DNA of 64,000 nucleotides, from assembly GCF_000003815.2 (NCBI RefSeq), contig NC_049983.1, forward strand, positions 8,971,470 through 9,035,469, written 5' to 3'. This DNA comes from Branchiostoma floridae. Its lineage: Eukaryota > Chordata > Leptocardii > Amphioxiformes > Branchiostomatidae. The notes beneath the pieces are model-generated. The model saw only the letters and a list, made by a program, of their open reading frames with translations. It had not been told where the DNA came from and did not search any database. Made by a program: the position numbers and the translations under genes. The first letter of the stretch is position 1. Each line of letters starts with the position of its first letter. Positions 43,760 through 56,000 of this stretch are shown piece by piece.

Positions 43760-46575
43760 ATTGATATATTGTAAATGTACATATTAAGTTGTTCGAGTAG
43801 CATGCAATGTCTCTCTGGTTCTGATTCCTGTTATTTATAATGAATACACTACAATAATGATTCATATAGAAAAAGAACATACAAAAATACTTTTGTTGTT
43901 GATAACGTACCTCTAGACACTGATTGTTCTTGTCAATGATACTATTGATCTTTATTTCATTGGCTTCTAAATACATTTTTTCTAACAGGTCTTGTATCGA
44001 GACATGGAAGACCCCAAATTCTGGCAATATAATCCTTCTATTTTCTGTATGAAGGCACAATATGATGGTACACATAAGGACGTCTAATTTCGAAATTGTA
44101 GCTACACGATTGAAACGGTGGAAAGTACCCCAGTACTTGCTGTAGCTATCATCTAGATGTACATATCTCTGAGTATAAAAACAAACAAAAATAGAATAGC
44201 AGAATGATTAAAAAGTGTACGTCACTGTTATCGTATGATTGTTGTAGTCTATGAACCAACAACATGCTAATCAAGTTTCTAAACTGTATCTTAGTGAAGA
44301 ACACCTACTAAAGACTGCCTGCAGTATCTGTATATGTGTAGAACTAAACAAAGTAGCTAAGCATAAGTGTCAATTGGCAACATTGCTATGATTCCTATAC
44401 ATATAAGTAATGTCGTTTGGGGCCATATCATATTGATATATCTTGCAATGATTATCATGCTTTAAATTATGATAAAATTCTTAACATATTAAGTGGTACG
44501 CAAATGAGGTATGCTGGCATGATAAAACAAGTTTGAACCACAACTTTTACGAAAGTACTGTGCTCTGTATAAGCACCGGAAACGTTGAGGTGAGACCCTG
44601 TTCAAGAATGACTTCTAAAGGCCACATCAAATTGTATTTAGTAAGGTGGAAAGTTTATGATTCAAAGCTTAGAGTTGTACTTTGTATTTTGTGGTGGGTA
44701 CATATGATGTACATTTTGTATCACCACAAGGGATTTTATGTTGCAACAATCCTTCTTTGTCTCCGTATGGAAGAATTAGCGTCATCAATCCATTCCGCTT
44801 AAGTGTTCTGCTGTCATAATTGCCATGAAATCACCATGACTGAGAACTAAACTCCATTTGGCACCCATCCCAGTATGGACCACTTCGTGCTTGACTAGTC
44901 TTCAATAGGTAATTCTAACTTACGAACCAGGACATCTGGGGATAAATACAAGGTTGATACCTTAATTATAAGATTTCCACATTTTAACAAAATTATCCAT
45001 ATAATGTTATACCTTAACACTTCTGTAACTTAAATATAGTGGTAATATTCATAATATTAACTTTTAAGTGTAACATTGTATTTTTCCAGTGTAATAGACT
45101 GTGTGTATATATAGTAGTACATTGGAAGACCTTTTTAAAAAGAAAACCCGTTTGGCACCCCTTCAAATATCATACAAATATTCAGCTCCTGGAAGCACTG
45201 ATCAATGTTTTCCTATCATGCAAAATGATTGCTAGTTTATTCTAATCAGTAACACATTAACTTTTGGAATTAAAAATCTATGAGGCCAAATGGTGGATTT
45301 ATGTGGCTCACTCCAAGAAAAGTTTTGATTTAATGATTATTACAATTGACCTCTTTTTTTTGCTGCACAACAAGTAAATGGTAAAAGTTCACATTGAGAG
45401 CACATAAAGAACCCAATGTTAATACAATGCAAGAGCAACAATGAAGACTTTGCTAGCCACATTCCCATAGTTTCCATCATTACCATTGTACATGTCTTTC
45501 TGCAACAAACAGATGCAAGCTTCCATGATAGTAATTCAGAACCCCCTCCATTCCTTATGCTAACCCTACATCATTCCCTAGTTCATCCTGTCTCTATCAT
45601 AATAACTTCTCCCAATCACTTCAATCCGTCAGTCCAGGGCCAAGTTGGTTCCCCGTAAAGAAGCCTGCAGGGACATGCTAAGCTGCTAGGTGGCATGCTT
45701 GATCAGCACATCATGCAACCATTACATGCTGTGAGAAATGATGGTCCAAATAGCTAAGATGCAAGATGCACCAGTCCTTCAGTAACTGTGATTGTTCAAG
45801 CTAATAATAAAACACTCTTTTACATGTGAGAATATATTATATAGACTGCCTTCCTCTTAGTTTAAGTTAAGTTAAAAACACTGGCTGGTATACCGGTAAG
45901 GTTTCTGGAATATGTTCTTCTGGGTGTAGGGCATATAAACTATCATTCTTACTATATGGTAAAGAATAGTCCTGTACATGCCCAGAACTATAATCTCTTT
46001 TGATAGTTTAAGTGTCTAAAGACGATGGGAAGGATTCTACACCTATTGAGGTGAGTATACCACATTGGGTGTAAACTGTCCATTGCTACCTTTCACCTTT
46101 GCTTTGTTAAACAGGATGTCAAAATATATTGCTTATGAGTGTTATGAGTATTCTTTTGTTCACACTTCACAAATATTCATAGATGTACATGTATTGTGTC
46201 TACCATTAAAACTATGGCATGTCATGTAAAACACTTCAACTTGTAGATGGAGAATGTAAATTAGATAGTAATGCTCTTTAGAGTCAATTACAAAGAGCAT
46301 CCCAAACTTTTACAGACCTTCCATCCCAAAAAATAAACATCTCCATGGCCATCCTTTCAGCAAATGCAGGCTTAAGTAGGAATTCTTTGACCAAGACACC
46401 TGGAATTTTATTTACCACACTGCTTACAATATCACTGTCCTTCCAGGGACTCCTTTCCAAGTTTCCAGCACTTCTGTGTAATTATAAGACCTTTGCCATC
46501 ACTCCTTTATCAGACAACAACACAAACCACAGTTTACATATGACCCATGCTAGCATAACCATAGCATTGTGCCCT
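43760..46575 (-). other. Probable GRIP 3'UTR or intergenic DNA
   Basis: No exon with PDZ or other recognisable coding content. AT-rich, with short open frames on both strands only. Confidence 0.4.
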
Positions 46576-46579
46576 ACAG

Positions 46580-46930
46580 GGTTTTGGAAGAGTTAGTGTA
46601 GAGTTGTCGATGTTGATATGCCCCCCTCCCCCAACCTCTTGTCAAACAGTGTTTTGGAAGAGATGGTGTTAAGATATGGGTGCTGGTGTGCCTGCCCCTT
46701 CCCCCAATCCAAGTTCTCTTGTGTTCTACTAGTTGAGTAGCAAATGTTGGTATGCCACCCCCCTTCCCAGTCCAAGTTCTAGTTGTATTCTACTGGCTGA
46801 GTAGTGAACGTTGGTTTGCCACCCCCTCCCCACTCCAAGTTCACAGCGTTCCCTTGTGTTCTAGAGTGTTTTAGAAGTGTTGTGGTTGAGCTGTGGATGT
46901 TGGTAGGCTTCTTCACCCCACTCCAGGTTG
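46580..46930 (-). repeat. Minisatellite built from the GRIP C-terminal coding tail
   Basis: On the GRIP strand the exon's last ~63 nt (encoding [15 protein letters not shown] and SKTL-stop) is unit 1. Diverged units follow downstream, starting near 46841, 46778, 46715 and 46640. Unit 3 opens NLDWEGGWHTN, unit 4 reads NLDWGKGQAHQHPYLN with SSKTL, and unit 5 reads AYQHRQLYTN and SSKTL-stop in another frame. The typical period is 63 bp, with ~88 and ~76 bp spacings where insertions occur. Confidence 0.8.
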
Positions 46931-47052
46931 GCCTGGGACATGTTCTGGGCCAGCGGGTTGCGGCTGATGACCAGCTCGATCTTGTCGCCCGACGCAGCGA
47001 TCAGCGGAACAGCCAGGCAGCAGTCAAAATCCCTGGTCCTGCTGTTGTTTAC
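46861..47052 (-). CDS. GRIP: GRIP window exon 15: end of PDZ7, C-terminus and stop
   Basis: 192 nt encoding [36 protein letters not shown] and a short tail ending NTSKTL before TAG (46861-46863). RTRDFDCCL and LVISRNPLA match vertebrate GRIP. The tail is unit 1 of a minisatellite that continues past the stop. Confidence 0.93.
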   Translation of the reverse strand, partial: VNNSRTRDFDCCLAVPLIAASGDKIELVISRNPLAQNMSQANLEWGEEAYQHPQLNHNTSKTL

Positions 47053-50000
47053 CTGCAGGTCAAAGGATATATTGTAGAAGTAAATTCGCCTATTGATGAA
47101 ATACTTTTGTGAACCATGTTGTTTCTTCTACTGCAGCTTCAAACTAAGGTAGAACACAGGGTTCTAGCCAGCATCCATCCTTCCGTCCTTTGACGGAATT
47201 TTGCTGTTTGGAACGGGCACAAATTTTGCCAATCCCGTCCTCTATGATGGACAAAAATCGTCATGTAAAAATATCAAAACACATGAACCAAGCAGAGTCT
47301 ACCAGCAAAATTTGCCCCTCAGAATGCAGGAAATAGAGTTTTAGAGGGTCTTGATTTCAAACTTTTCCAGGGGGAGAATGCCCCTGGACCCCTCTAGGAC
47401 CTCTGGTGCTCGAAAGGGATTTCCAAATTCAATATTTAGGGGACGGAAAAACAATTCAGACTGGATAGAACACTGATAGAACGTCCGTAGAGTTGGTTGC
47501 CACCAAGTACAGTAGAAGCATCTTCATTAGATAGCTATAAACATGTGCAAGGCTTGTAGCTATACATGCTGCGACAGGTCATTCAGTGTAATGTAACAAG
47601 CTGCTGCCACGCCGCATACTGCAAAGCTGGTGTATCATGCTGTAGGGCCAACTACATGTATACAGAATATACTGAAAACGTAAGGCTCCCGTTTCTTCGG
47701 TGGGGCTTCTGAGGCACTTTCTCTAGTACCCACTTTAAGAGGTGGTGTGTAAATTGTAGAAATTCAGAGGGGCGAGTAAGAACAGAAAGAAACAACATCC
47801 CGACTCCCGAGATTCGAACCCGCGCCGAACCCGGGCAGCCGGATCACAAATCCAACGTGCTAACCACAACACCAAAAGCTCAAGAGCTGTTGGCGTGGTC
47901 AGTTTGGCAGCGCTAGAACCCCACTGTTACATGTTCAATGTTATGACTACCTTTGATATGTTTTCCATTAGTACAAGCCAACTGTAGCAATGTAAGATGG
48001 GGTAAGAGAAATATTTCCAAACAAAGATAAGAGCTAAAACATTCCAAATATCTAATTCCTTGTAGACTTTGATTTCATAAATGAAATTCAGGAGCATGCA
48101 AGAAGACTTCAAAATGGACAGTGTTTGAAATGAAAAGGGGTGAGAAAAAAATGTCAAATCATTCCTTCCCTAATGTTTCAAAGGTAGCCTCCATTGCAGT
48201 CCATTGAACGGGGCTGTTTTTTTTTTTTTGGGGGGGGGGGGCGCTGGTCCACGATTTTCAACATTGGCTAGGTTCTCTTATTATGCTGGAAAAGGGAGTT
48301 TGCCATGGAAGGGAGTTTTGCCTCATTTCGAAACATGGCTAACCTCCTTTCCACATTGAAAATCGCAAACCAGTGCCCCCCAACGGAGGCTACAATGGAG
48401 GACAGAACATACATTGCACATGTATGTTAAAGCTGTTATGAGTTTGCGGTGACAGACTGCAGATTAGGAAACAAAACAAAAATTGTCAAAATTTACAGTA
48501 AATCCTCCATGTACCTGCAGTATCCTGTCATACGGTCTGATGACCCCGCTAAGGTCAGCCGGTCCCCCCGGCCTGATGTTGTTAATGTACACTCCCTTCT
48601 CCACCAAACCATCCGACACGCTGAAGCCGAAGTCTCCGTAATCATCATCTTTGAACAGAGTCACCTGAAAAAGACAGACGAAATGAATTGGAAGGCAATC
48701 AACAGCTTTGATATTTGTATAACATCACTATTGAAAGTCAGTTGTTCTCCTATATGTTTCCAGTGAAAGACCTGTGTTCTCCAATAAATTTTTAGTCAAA
48801 GTTTTTATGACATTTCCATTATAATTATCATGAAATTGAACGCAATTCTTAAGACAGTGTAATGTCACAATAGTGATTTTCTCTCTATTATGTATTTTGT
48901 ATGTAAAAATTGTGTATATAGACTTATAGGACGTATAAGTTATAAGGACTCTAAATAATGTAACTGTATCTCTGTTATATACTTTGTCTGACCCTTGCCT
49001 CATGACCTCAATGAAAAGTGGCCTGCAGGCCGCTTTGAGCTTTCATGAATAGATAAAGGTTCAAACAAACAGTCTTAACAAAACTGCTGAAATTTGCAGT
49101 AATTATAAGGTCATCCCAATCTACTATCTTGGTTCTAACTTATAAGTCATTCTTCCTGAAAATTCAGTAAGAGACAATGATTAAAATTATTGGCTGGGAG
49201 GATAACTTAGGTCTATATTAACTCACTGTAACTGTGTGAATCAATGTCCAGCCTTTCCATCTTACTCTGTTTTTATGTCGATTTTCCATTTGTTTGTTGT
49301 TTCCAGCATTATTCTTTAAATCTGTGAACCAACAAATCAGATTAGTATGGCATAATATCATCAATAGTCGTACCTTCTGAATCTCAATAGGCGTAGGAGA
49401 GAAGATGAGACTCATCTGGTCCTGTATCTTCTTGTTGGTGGGGAGGGCGGGAGTCTGACCCCTGTTGGACCCCGGCAGGGTCATGCTGTGACTGTCGCTG
49501 TAGCTGATGACGGACTGGTTCGGCCTGGGGCGGCAGTTCAGCGTGTGCGCGTGGTTGCTGCCGGGGCCGATGGTCTGCTCGATCTGTCGCATCAGTTCGG
49601 AGTGGCCACAGGTTTCCAGGTCCTCAAGTGCCTAGAGAGAAAGAAGAGTGGTATTGTTATTAAACTGTTTTGTGACTACACTGTTTTGACCTGGACATTT
49701 ACTTTAAAAAGTGGCCAGATCTTGAGTAAAAATGAAGGAAGCTAGATTTTAACCTGTACTAGTGACCACCTCTACAGAAGGACCACCTTATATACCAATA
49801 TGACCACTTTTAGATGAGCTCTTCAATACCTTTTTTCCCATTTACATAAGCATTAAGAAACCTGTCTATATTGACCACCTATTCGAATTCACTTAGACCA
49901 GATTTTATCTGTCCCCTGATGAGTGGTGTTCTAGGGCAGTTTTGACTGTGTTGTAACATTATTTGCTAAAAAGGGAGGATGGCTCACAAAAATGATACTT

Positions 50001-53000
50001 ACATGTACATGGAGTGAAGGTCAGATAAGGGCACTTAACTATAGACTATTGATACAGCATTAAGCTTCGTCTCGAGTTTGACTAAAGTTCAAAAGCAAAC
50101 AATCCATGCCTACAACATGCATTGTTAACAGAAGTAGTAATTCTGACCAAACCAAAGCAATAGCTTCAGCCCTTAAAAGCATCATGCCACAAGGCTGTGG
50201 TTCTATAACCCATATAACACTCACACCACACAATGGCACAATTTCAAGCAGTCAATAGAGTTTAGTAGTAAACAAGTGAACTGTACCTGTACCAGACCAT
50301 ACTCGTCCAGTTGTGGATTGTCCAGGATGTCGCTGCTGCTCTTGTAGCTGTGGGACTGGGCGTCCCACTCGTCGTGCAACCTCTCCCCCATCCTCCTGTC
50401 TGCCTTGGTAGAGTCCCTCCTCAGGGTGTGCCTCTCTGTCATGTGATTGGTCTGGTTGTCATTGTGGTGCACCTGGGCAGTCACAACCATTCCCGACTGG
50501 GGGTGCTGCGAGTTTCCCTCAGGGTTGCCTACAAAATAACAGAATGAAAAGGACATGTTTAAACTTACTTTAAACAAATAACCTATTTTTGAGTTAGGGA
50601 TATAAAAAATGATCAAGAAAGGCAAATAAAGGCCCTAAGAAAGAGATTGGTGGCAATCAGCTACTACTGGCAGTCTGGTAGACCTACATGTAAGGGACCG
50701 TACGGTATTTAGCGAGGGGGGAGGGCCGGTCGCCAGGGGGGGGAGGGCCAAGCAAAAAACTATTTTGCCAGGGGGAGCGCCTTGCAAAAAAAAATTGACT
50801 TGGGGGGAGGGCCGAGCAAAAAAAAATAGCTTGGTCTGCCAGCAAAATATGTCCCTTAAAATCCAAGAAACGGCGTTTCAGAGGGTCAAGATTTCAAAAT
50901 TTTTCTGGACCTCTGCAAGGGATCACCCAAGGTTGGCGCTCGGGACACAGTGAAAATGCGAAAGGGAGGGGGCGGGGCTTTTGCATGACGACCTCGAAAA
51001 CCTTTTTCACTTACAGAAATGTTATTAAACTCTAGATTAGTCTGCCAGCAAAATTTACCACTGTCTTATTGCCCTCAAAATGTAAGAAATGGCGTTTCAG
51101 AGCTCGAGGGTAAATATTTGCAAATTTCCCTGGATCCCTTTCGACGTGACCGGCCTCGCGCCTTTGGTGACCGACATCGTGATGATGTGTTTGGGGGGAT
51201 TTAATTTTGTATTTCTAAATTGAAATGCCATTAAAGTTAGCTTTGTTTGTCAGCAAAATATTTCCCTCAAACTGAAGGAAATAGCTTTTAAGAGGGTCAA
51301 GATTTCAAAATTTTCCCGGACCTACCTTGCGATTCTTCGTGCCTTTGGCGCCGGACATGGTGTTTGGAACGTCGTTCTCAAAAACTTGAAACCCTCGTAT
51401 TTTTTTTTCATAGAAATGTCATCTAACCAGCAAATTTTCCCATAAAAAAACTTAAAGCAATGCAGGAAATCGTGGCAAAAAAGCGTGGCATTTCTAAAAC
51501 TAGTAAAAGATCTCCTGCAAGTCTGCGTTCTCACGCCCACCGGCGGCTGGAGAGAGGCGACCCGTCTACCCCGCCGTGGGAAAATCAGCGTCACGCGTCG
51601 GCGCCCCCCTCCCCACTACAGTTTTGGTAGTCGAATCGTGCTGTCGTTTTGGTTTTCATTTTTTTCCCCGATTTACCATAAGTTATTACCACCACAGAAC
51701 CAAAAAAAAGTCCAAATTATATGTGTTAAAAATAGTTTCCGACAAGCCGCTCAGGCCCGCGAGCTTGCAATACGTAAATTTAGGGAGCGGGGCGCGCGCC
51801 GCTTCGTGGCGCAAATCTACTAGAAATTCAGATACAAATGCTTTGTAGGTGTTGTTTTAATATCAAAACAATGAAATAGCTTCTATAAAGCAAATATTTA
51901 TGCCTCTATGAAGCAGATATTTATCCCTCTATTAAGCAGATATTTCGAGCCATTCTGTTTTCCTTTTTTTACTAGGGGTGAGAGATCTGCTTCTCGATGA
52001 AAATCATGAAAAAGTATGATGCAAAGCACATTTCCAAATGGGAGCGCAGTGTTTTATTGGCGTCTTGAATATTTTTTTCAAAGTTGACAGGAGGGGGAGG
52101 GCCAAGCAAAAAAAATTTGACTTGGGGGGAGGGCCTAGCAAAAAATTTTTTACCCGACCCTCTGGCGACCGGCCCTCCCCCCTCACTAAACGCCGTACGG
52201 TCCCTAATTGACAAAGTACTAGTGTAAACCATGCAGTAAGCATGTGTGATACAAAAAGAGTTTTATGCCTTTGAAACTATGGATGTACATGTAAACTAAG
52301 CATCAATGCTTTACCTGGTTCCAAGGCTGACCCATCCCATGATTCCACTGCACTATCCACACTAGGGACTGGGGTATGTTGAAGGGGCACCCTCTTCGTC
52401 TGGCTCTCTTCCTTTCCAATGCTGTCATTCTACGAACATGGCAGACACATATCATTCATGAGCAGTATGTAACTGACATGTACATGTGCATAAGGTCGCT
52501 TCAGTAGATCCTTGGTTAGATGTTTGCATTATTTGTTTGTCAGCCGCAGCATGCCTAGGAAGCTTGTGTGTTATGCAAAAAGATCAAATCAGACTCAGAA
52601 CCTACTGGAGGTAAGGGAAATTATTTTGTGCGTAGATCAAATTTTACATCTGGCAACTTTAACTTCCAATTCTAAATCTTAAGACTCATATACTATGTGC
52701 ATGTGCACATACCAGGTTTATCTAATCATCATGAAGCATAAAAAGTCTAGCCTGGTATCCAGCCGTATTAAAGCTCCTGAGTCTTGTCTGTCCTCTCCAC
52801 AAAAGACTCGGGAGCTATAAGGGACCGTACGATATTTATTGGGGGGGAGGGCTGGTGCATTGGAAGTCTGATCAAAAAAATTTTTGATGGCCCTCCCCCC
52901 CATCTCAAAAAAATTTAACGTGACCCTCCCCCTCCCCCTCAAAAAAATCAACATGGCCCCCCCCCCCCCCCCCGACAGGCAAAATCAAACGGGTAGAAAA

Positions 53001-56000
53001 ACAACTGATGAAATAATCTTAATCGACGTCAGGGCACAAGGGCGCCAGTGTTCTTGCCACACCTGGATTTTTTCACAGCGTCGGGGCAGGGGTCCGGGGG
53101 CATGCTCCCCCGGGAAAATTTGGATTTTCAGACCCTCTAAAGCAGAATTTCCTGCAATTTGAGAGGAAAATTATGCCCTCGAGATTGGATGCCGGTTGCC
53201 TTTTTTACTCCCGTTTTTCAGTAATCGACGTCTGCCCTCTCCCCCCAAAATACGTTATAACTTACTATAAGCTCGGGGAATCAGCAGTCCGTGATCTGGC
53301 CCGGGTATTATTTGTCCAGTCATGTCTATATGAACATTTTGGGTTTTTGATGCTTCCAAACAGGGCTCTAGCCAGTGAGTTCGTCAGCCCATGGAAAAAT
53401 CCTGCCAATTTTTTTCCGGCATTGAATAAAAAATGCCTACCTCGTGCGATCGATGTTGCGCCCTCCCGCATCAAATCAGTTTTTCCAGAGGATAGAATGA
53501 CGGCGCCATCACACCTTGTGTTTTTTTCTACTTTCTTTTTTCTATTTTGCCCGATGATTTTACTCAAATTTATCATTTATCGAATCGGTCGGGTTTTACA
53601 AGGCCGCGCCTTCATTTTCCAGGAGCGTGCGTTTGTTTCGTGCGACCTCAGGTAACCCCGTTTTCGGCGTGAAATCTTTGGCTCACCGCTGGATTTCTTT
53701 TGACATGGAGTAGAGTAGACCAAGAACGTTATACATTATACGAAGGAGGGTGATCTGCTGCGTCTTTGGCAGTGATCAGTGCCGGTTTAGCCTCGAAGGA
53801 GTAGCCCGAAAAGACGTCCCAACGTGCGTGCGATCGACAGTCCGTCTGGGGAGGGGGGCGTGCCGCGCCATGTGCTGTCGATCGACGCTTGACAACAATA
53901 TTGCGGCCCCTTTTCTGCCGCAAATTTTGTCCTTTTGAAACAAAAGAAATGTTGTAAATAAAAAATATAAAAGTGTATAGTTTTGGATTCTTCACATATT
54001 TACCGCGCACCGCTTTTGTAACTTAAATATTTGGGGAAACTCAGCCGAGCCGAGTGCGTCTTTCCAGAAAAAAATAAGTCCGTAGACGAAATTATGTATG
54101 CCTGGCGGGAATGCTGGTCCAGGGCAGCGCCACTTTGGGGGACCTAGGGGGGCGAAGCCCCCGGGAAGCTCTTGCATTTTAGGCTATTCAGAAGGCTTAT
54201 TTTATCAGTTTTAGGGCCATATCAAGATAACAAAACAAAAAATTGTATAAACAATTCTTTCAAAAAAATTAACATGGCCCTCCCCCCTATCGCAAAAAAA
54301 ATTAACATGGCCCTCCCCCCACCTCAAAAAAAATTAACATGGCCCTCCCCCCCTAATGCACCAGCCCTCCCCCCCTGATAAATATCGTACAGTCCCTAAT
54401 ATGGCTGGATGCCGGGCTATCATCTGGTCTTTATCACTGGATGCTTACCTCCTGATCTGACTTGGGTCCATCTACCACAAACTTATCTGCAATACAAAAT
54501 GAGACCATTGAATTCAAGCACAAACCCTTAGATGCATTGCATATACAAAACGATGTTGCACATCTTACAAACAGATCCTGACATCACATTAGGAATCGCT
54601 AAGTCATGAAACTTGCATACATCTCATTTAATGCCTACATGTAACTACACAGAAGCATTCCTACAGGTCTTTAAGAAAAATCACTGTGGCCATTTTTTTT
54701 AGAATGATGCAAAGAAAAGTAGTTCAGACTGCCATGTCTATTAGATTTTGTCCTTTCTACATGTACACATTCCTAAGACCCCTTTCCACTAGTAGACAGC
54801 GATTGCGTAAGGGGGTTGCTCATTGGACTCCAGTAGCATGACGGTATGGAGGCATATGGCATCACCAACAAACATGTACCGTGACTGTACCCTGAACAGG
54901 TATCACAGTGCCGGCACAAGATGTAAAAAAAACGCAAGTGGCAAAAATGACGTCACCATGCCGCCACCATGTCACCAATATACCGAGAACATTGGGAGCC
55001 AGAGTAAACAGATGCCAACGTACCACCACCATACCACAGTCCAGTGAGATACCCCATGTTGCAGCCATACAGCGACCAAAATTAAACTTTTGTGACCCTT
55101 GATTTCCAAAAAATTGGAATATGATGCAAGATGTAAAAGTATGACTTTAAAGACAACAAAACACACAAAAGGTTTAGTAATAGATTTGTTCTTTATCTTC
55201 ACCAAATTTGCTGGCCGATCTGCAAAATGTTTGGTCCCTCAGTGGTCACAACGTGATCACAGGCTCTAGTGAAAAGGGGGTGTAAGTCACATGCAGGCAT
55301 TCTGTTGGTGGAAGCTTGACAGAGAGGCAAGTTTCAGTGCTGCACAGTGGGGAGTTAGAGTCGGAAGCAACCTACAGCTTTTATGTACACTTCCACGTTA
55401 CCATGTATCTTTCCGAGTGTCCATGGGGGGGACTACAGGTCTGAAGAACAACAAAGAGGAGTCACTGAGAAACCCTGTGCCCTTCTGTATGTGGGTTTAA
55501 ACACTCTATAAGGCACCGTTTCTAATATTAGATTGGCAAGCATTGACTTCTAAGAGGATCCATTGACTTGAACATGCCGAAATACATGATGTATGGTGCA
55601 TGGAAGCTATTAATTTAAAAGTATTTTCTGTTGGATTTCCCAATGTGAGACAAACGATTTATCAATGGCTATCAATTCAATGCAGCTTTTAAAACATGGC
55701 CTAATCAAGGATACTATACAATGTAGAAACCTTCTTGGTGTTTGGCTGTCTTTTACTATTGGTGGACATCAACAACTTCTTGCTAGGCTTGCCTATTTCC
55801 TGACCCAGTGTATGCATTTAAATTGTTGGTCAACACTTTTAAGTCTGATATGACATGCACGCTACTCATACACATACCCAAACAACTAAATATGAAACAC
55901 ACATGCAACTTTTGGCATTCACAAGCACATCGTTCACTAACAGGCCATTTTGCACAGCTAAGTTAGACATGCTTTTTTCATTCCCGCTGATTTGAACTGA

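Noticed and set aside
46593..46775. Separate 60-codon reverse gene downstream of GRIP
   Set aside because: It is units 3-5 of the minisatellite derived from the GRIP tail, beyond the stop codon.
47797..47874. Functional tRNA gene on the - strand
   Set aside because: A and B boxes are present, but the acceptor stem does not pair and the variable region is abnormal, so it was kept only as a tRNA-like repeat.
53173..53655. 160-codon open frame on the + strand
   Set aside because: Lies inside Harbinger-like element 2, in low-complexity text without transposase motifs, and runs antisense within a GRIP intron.
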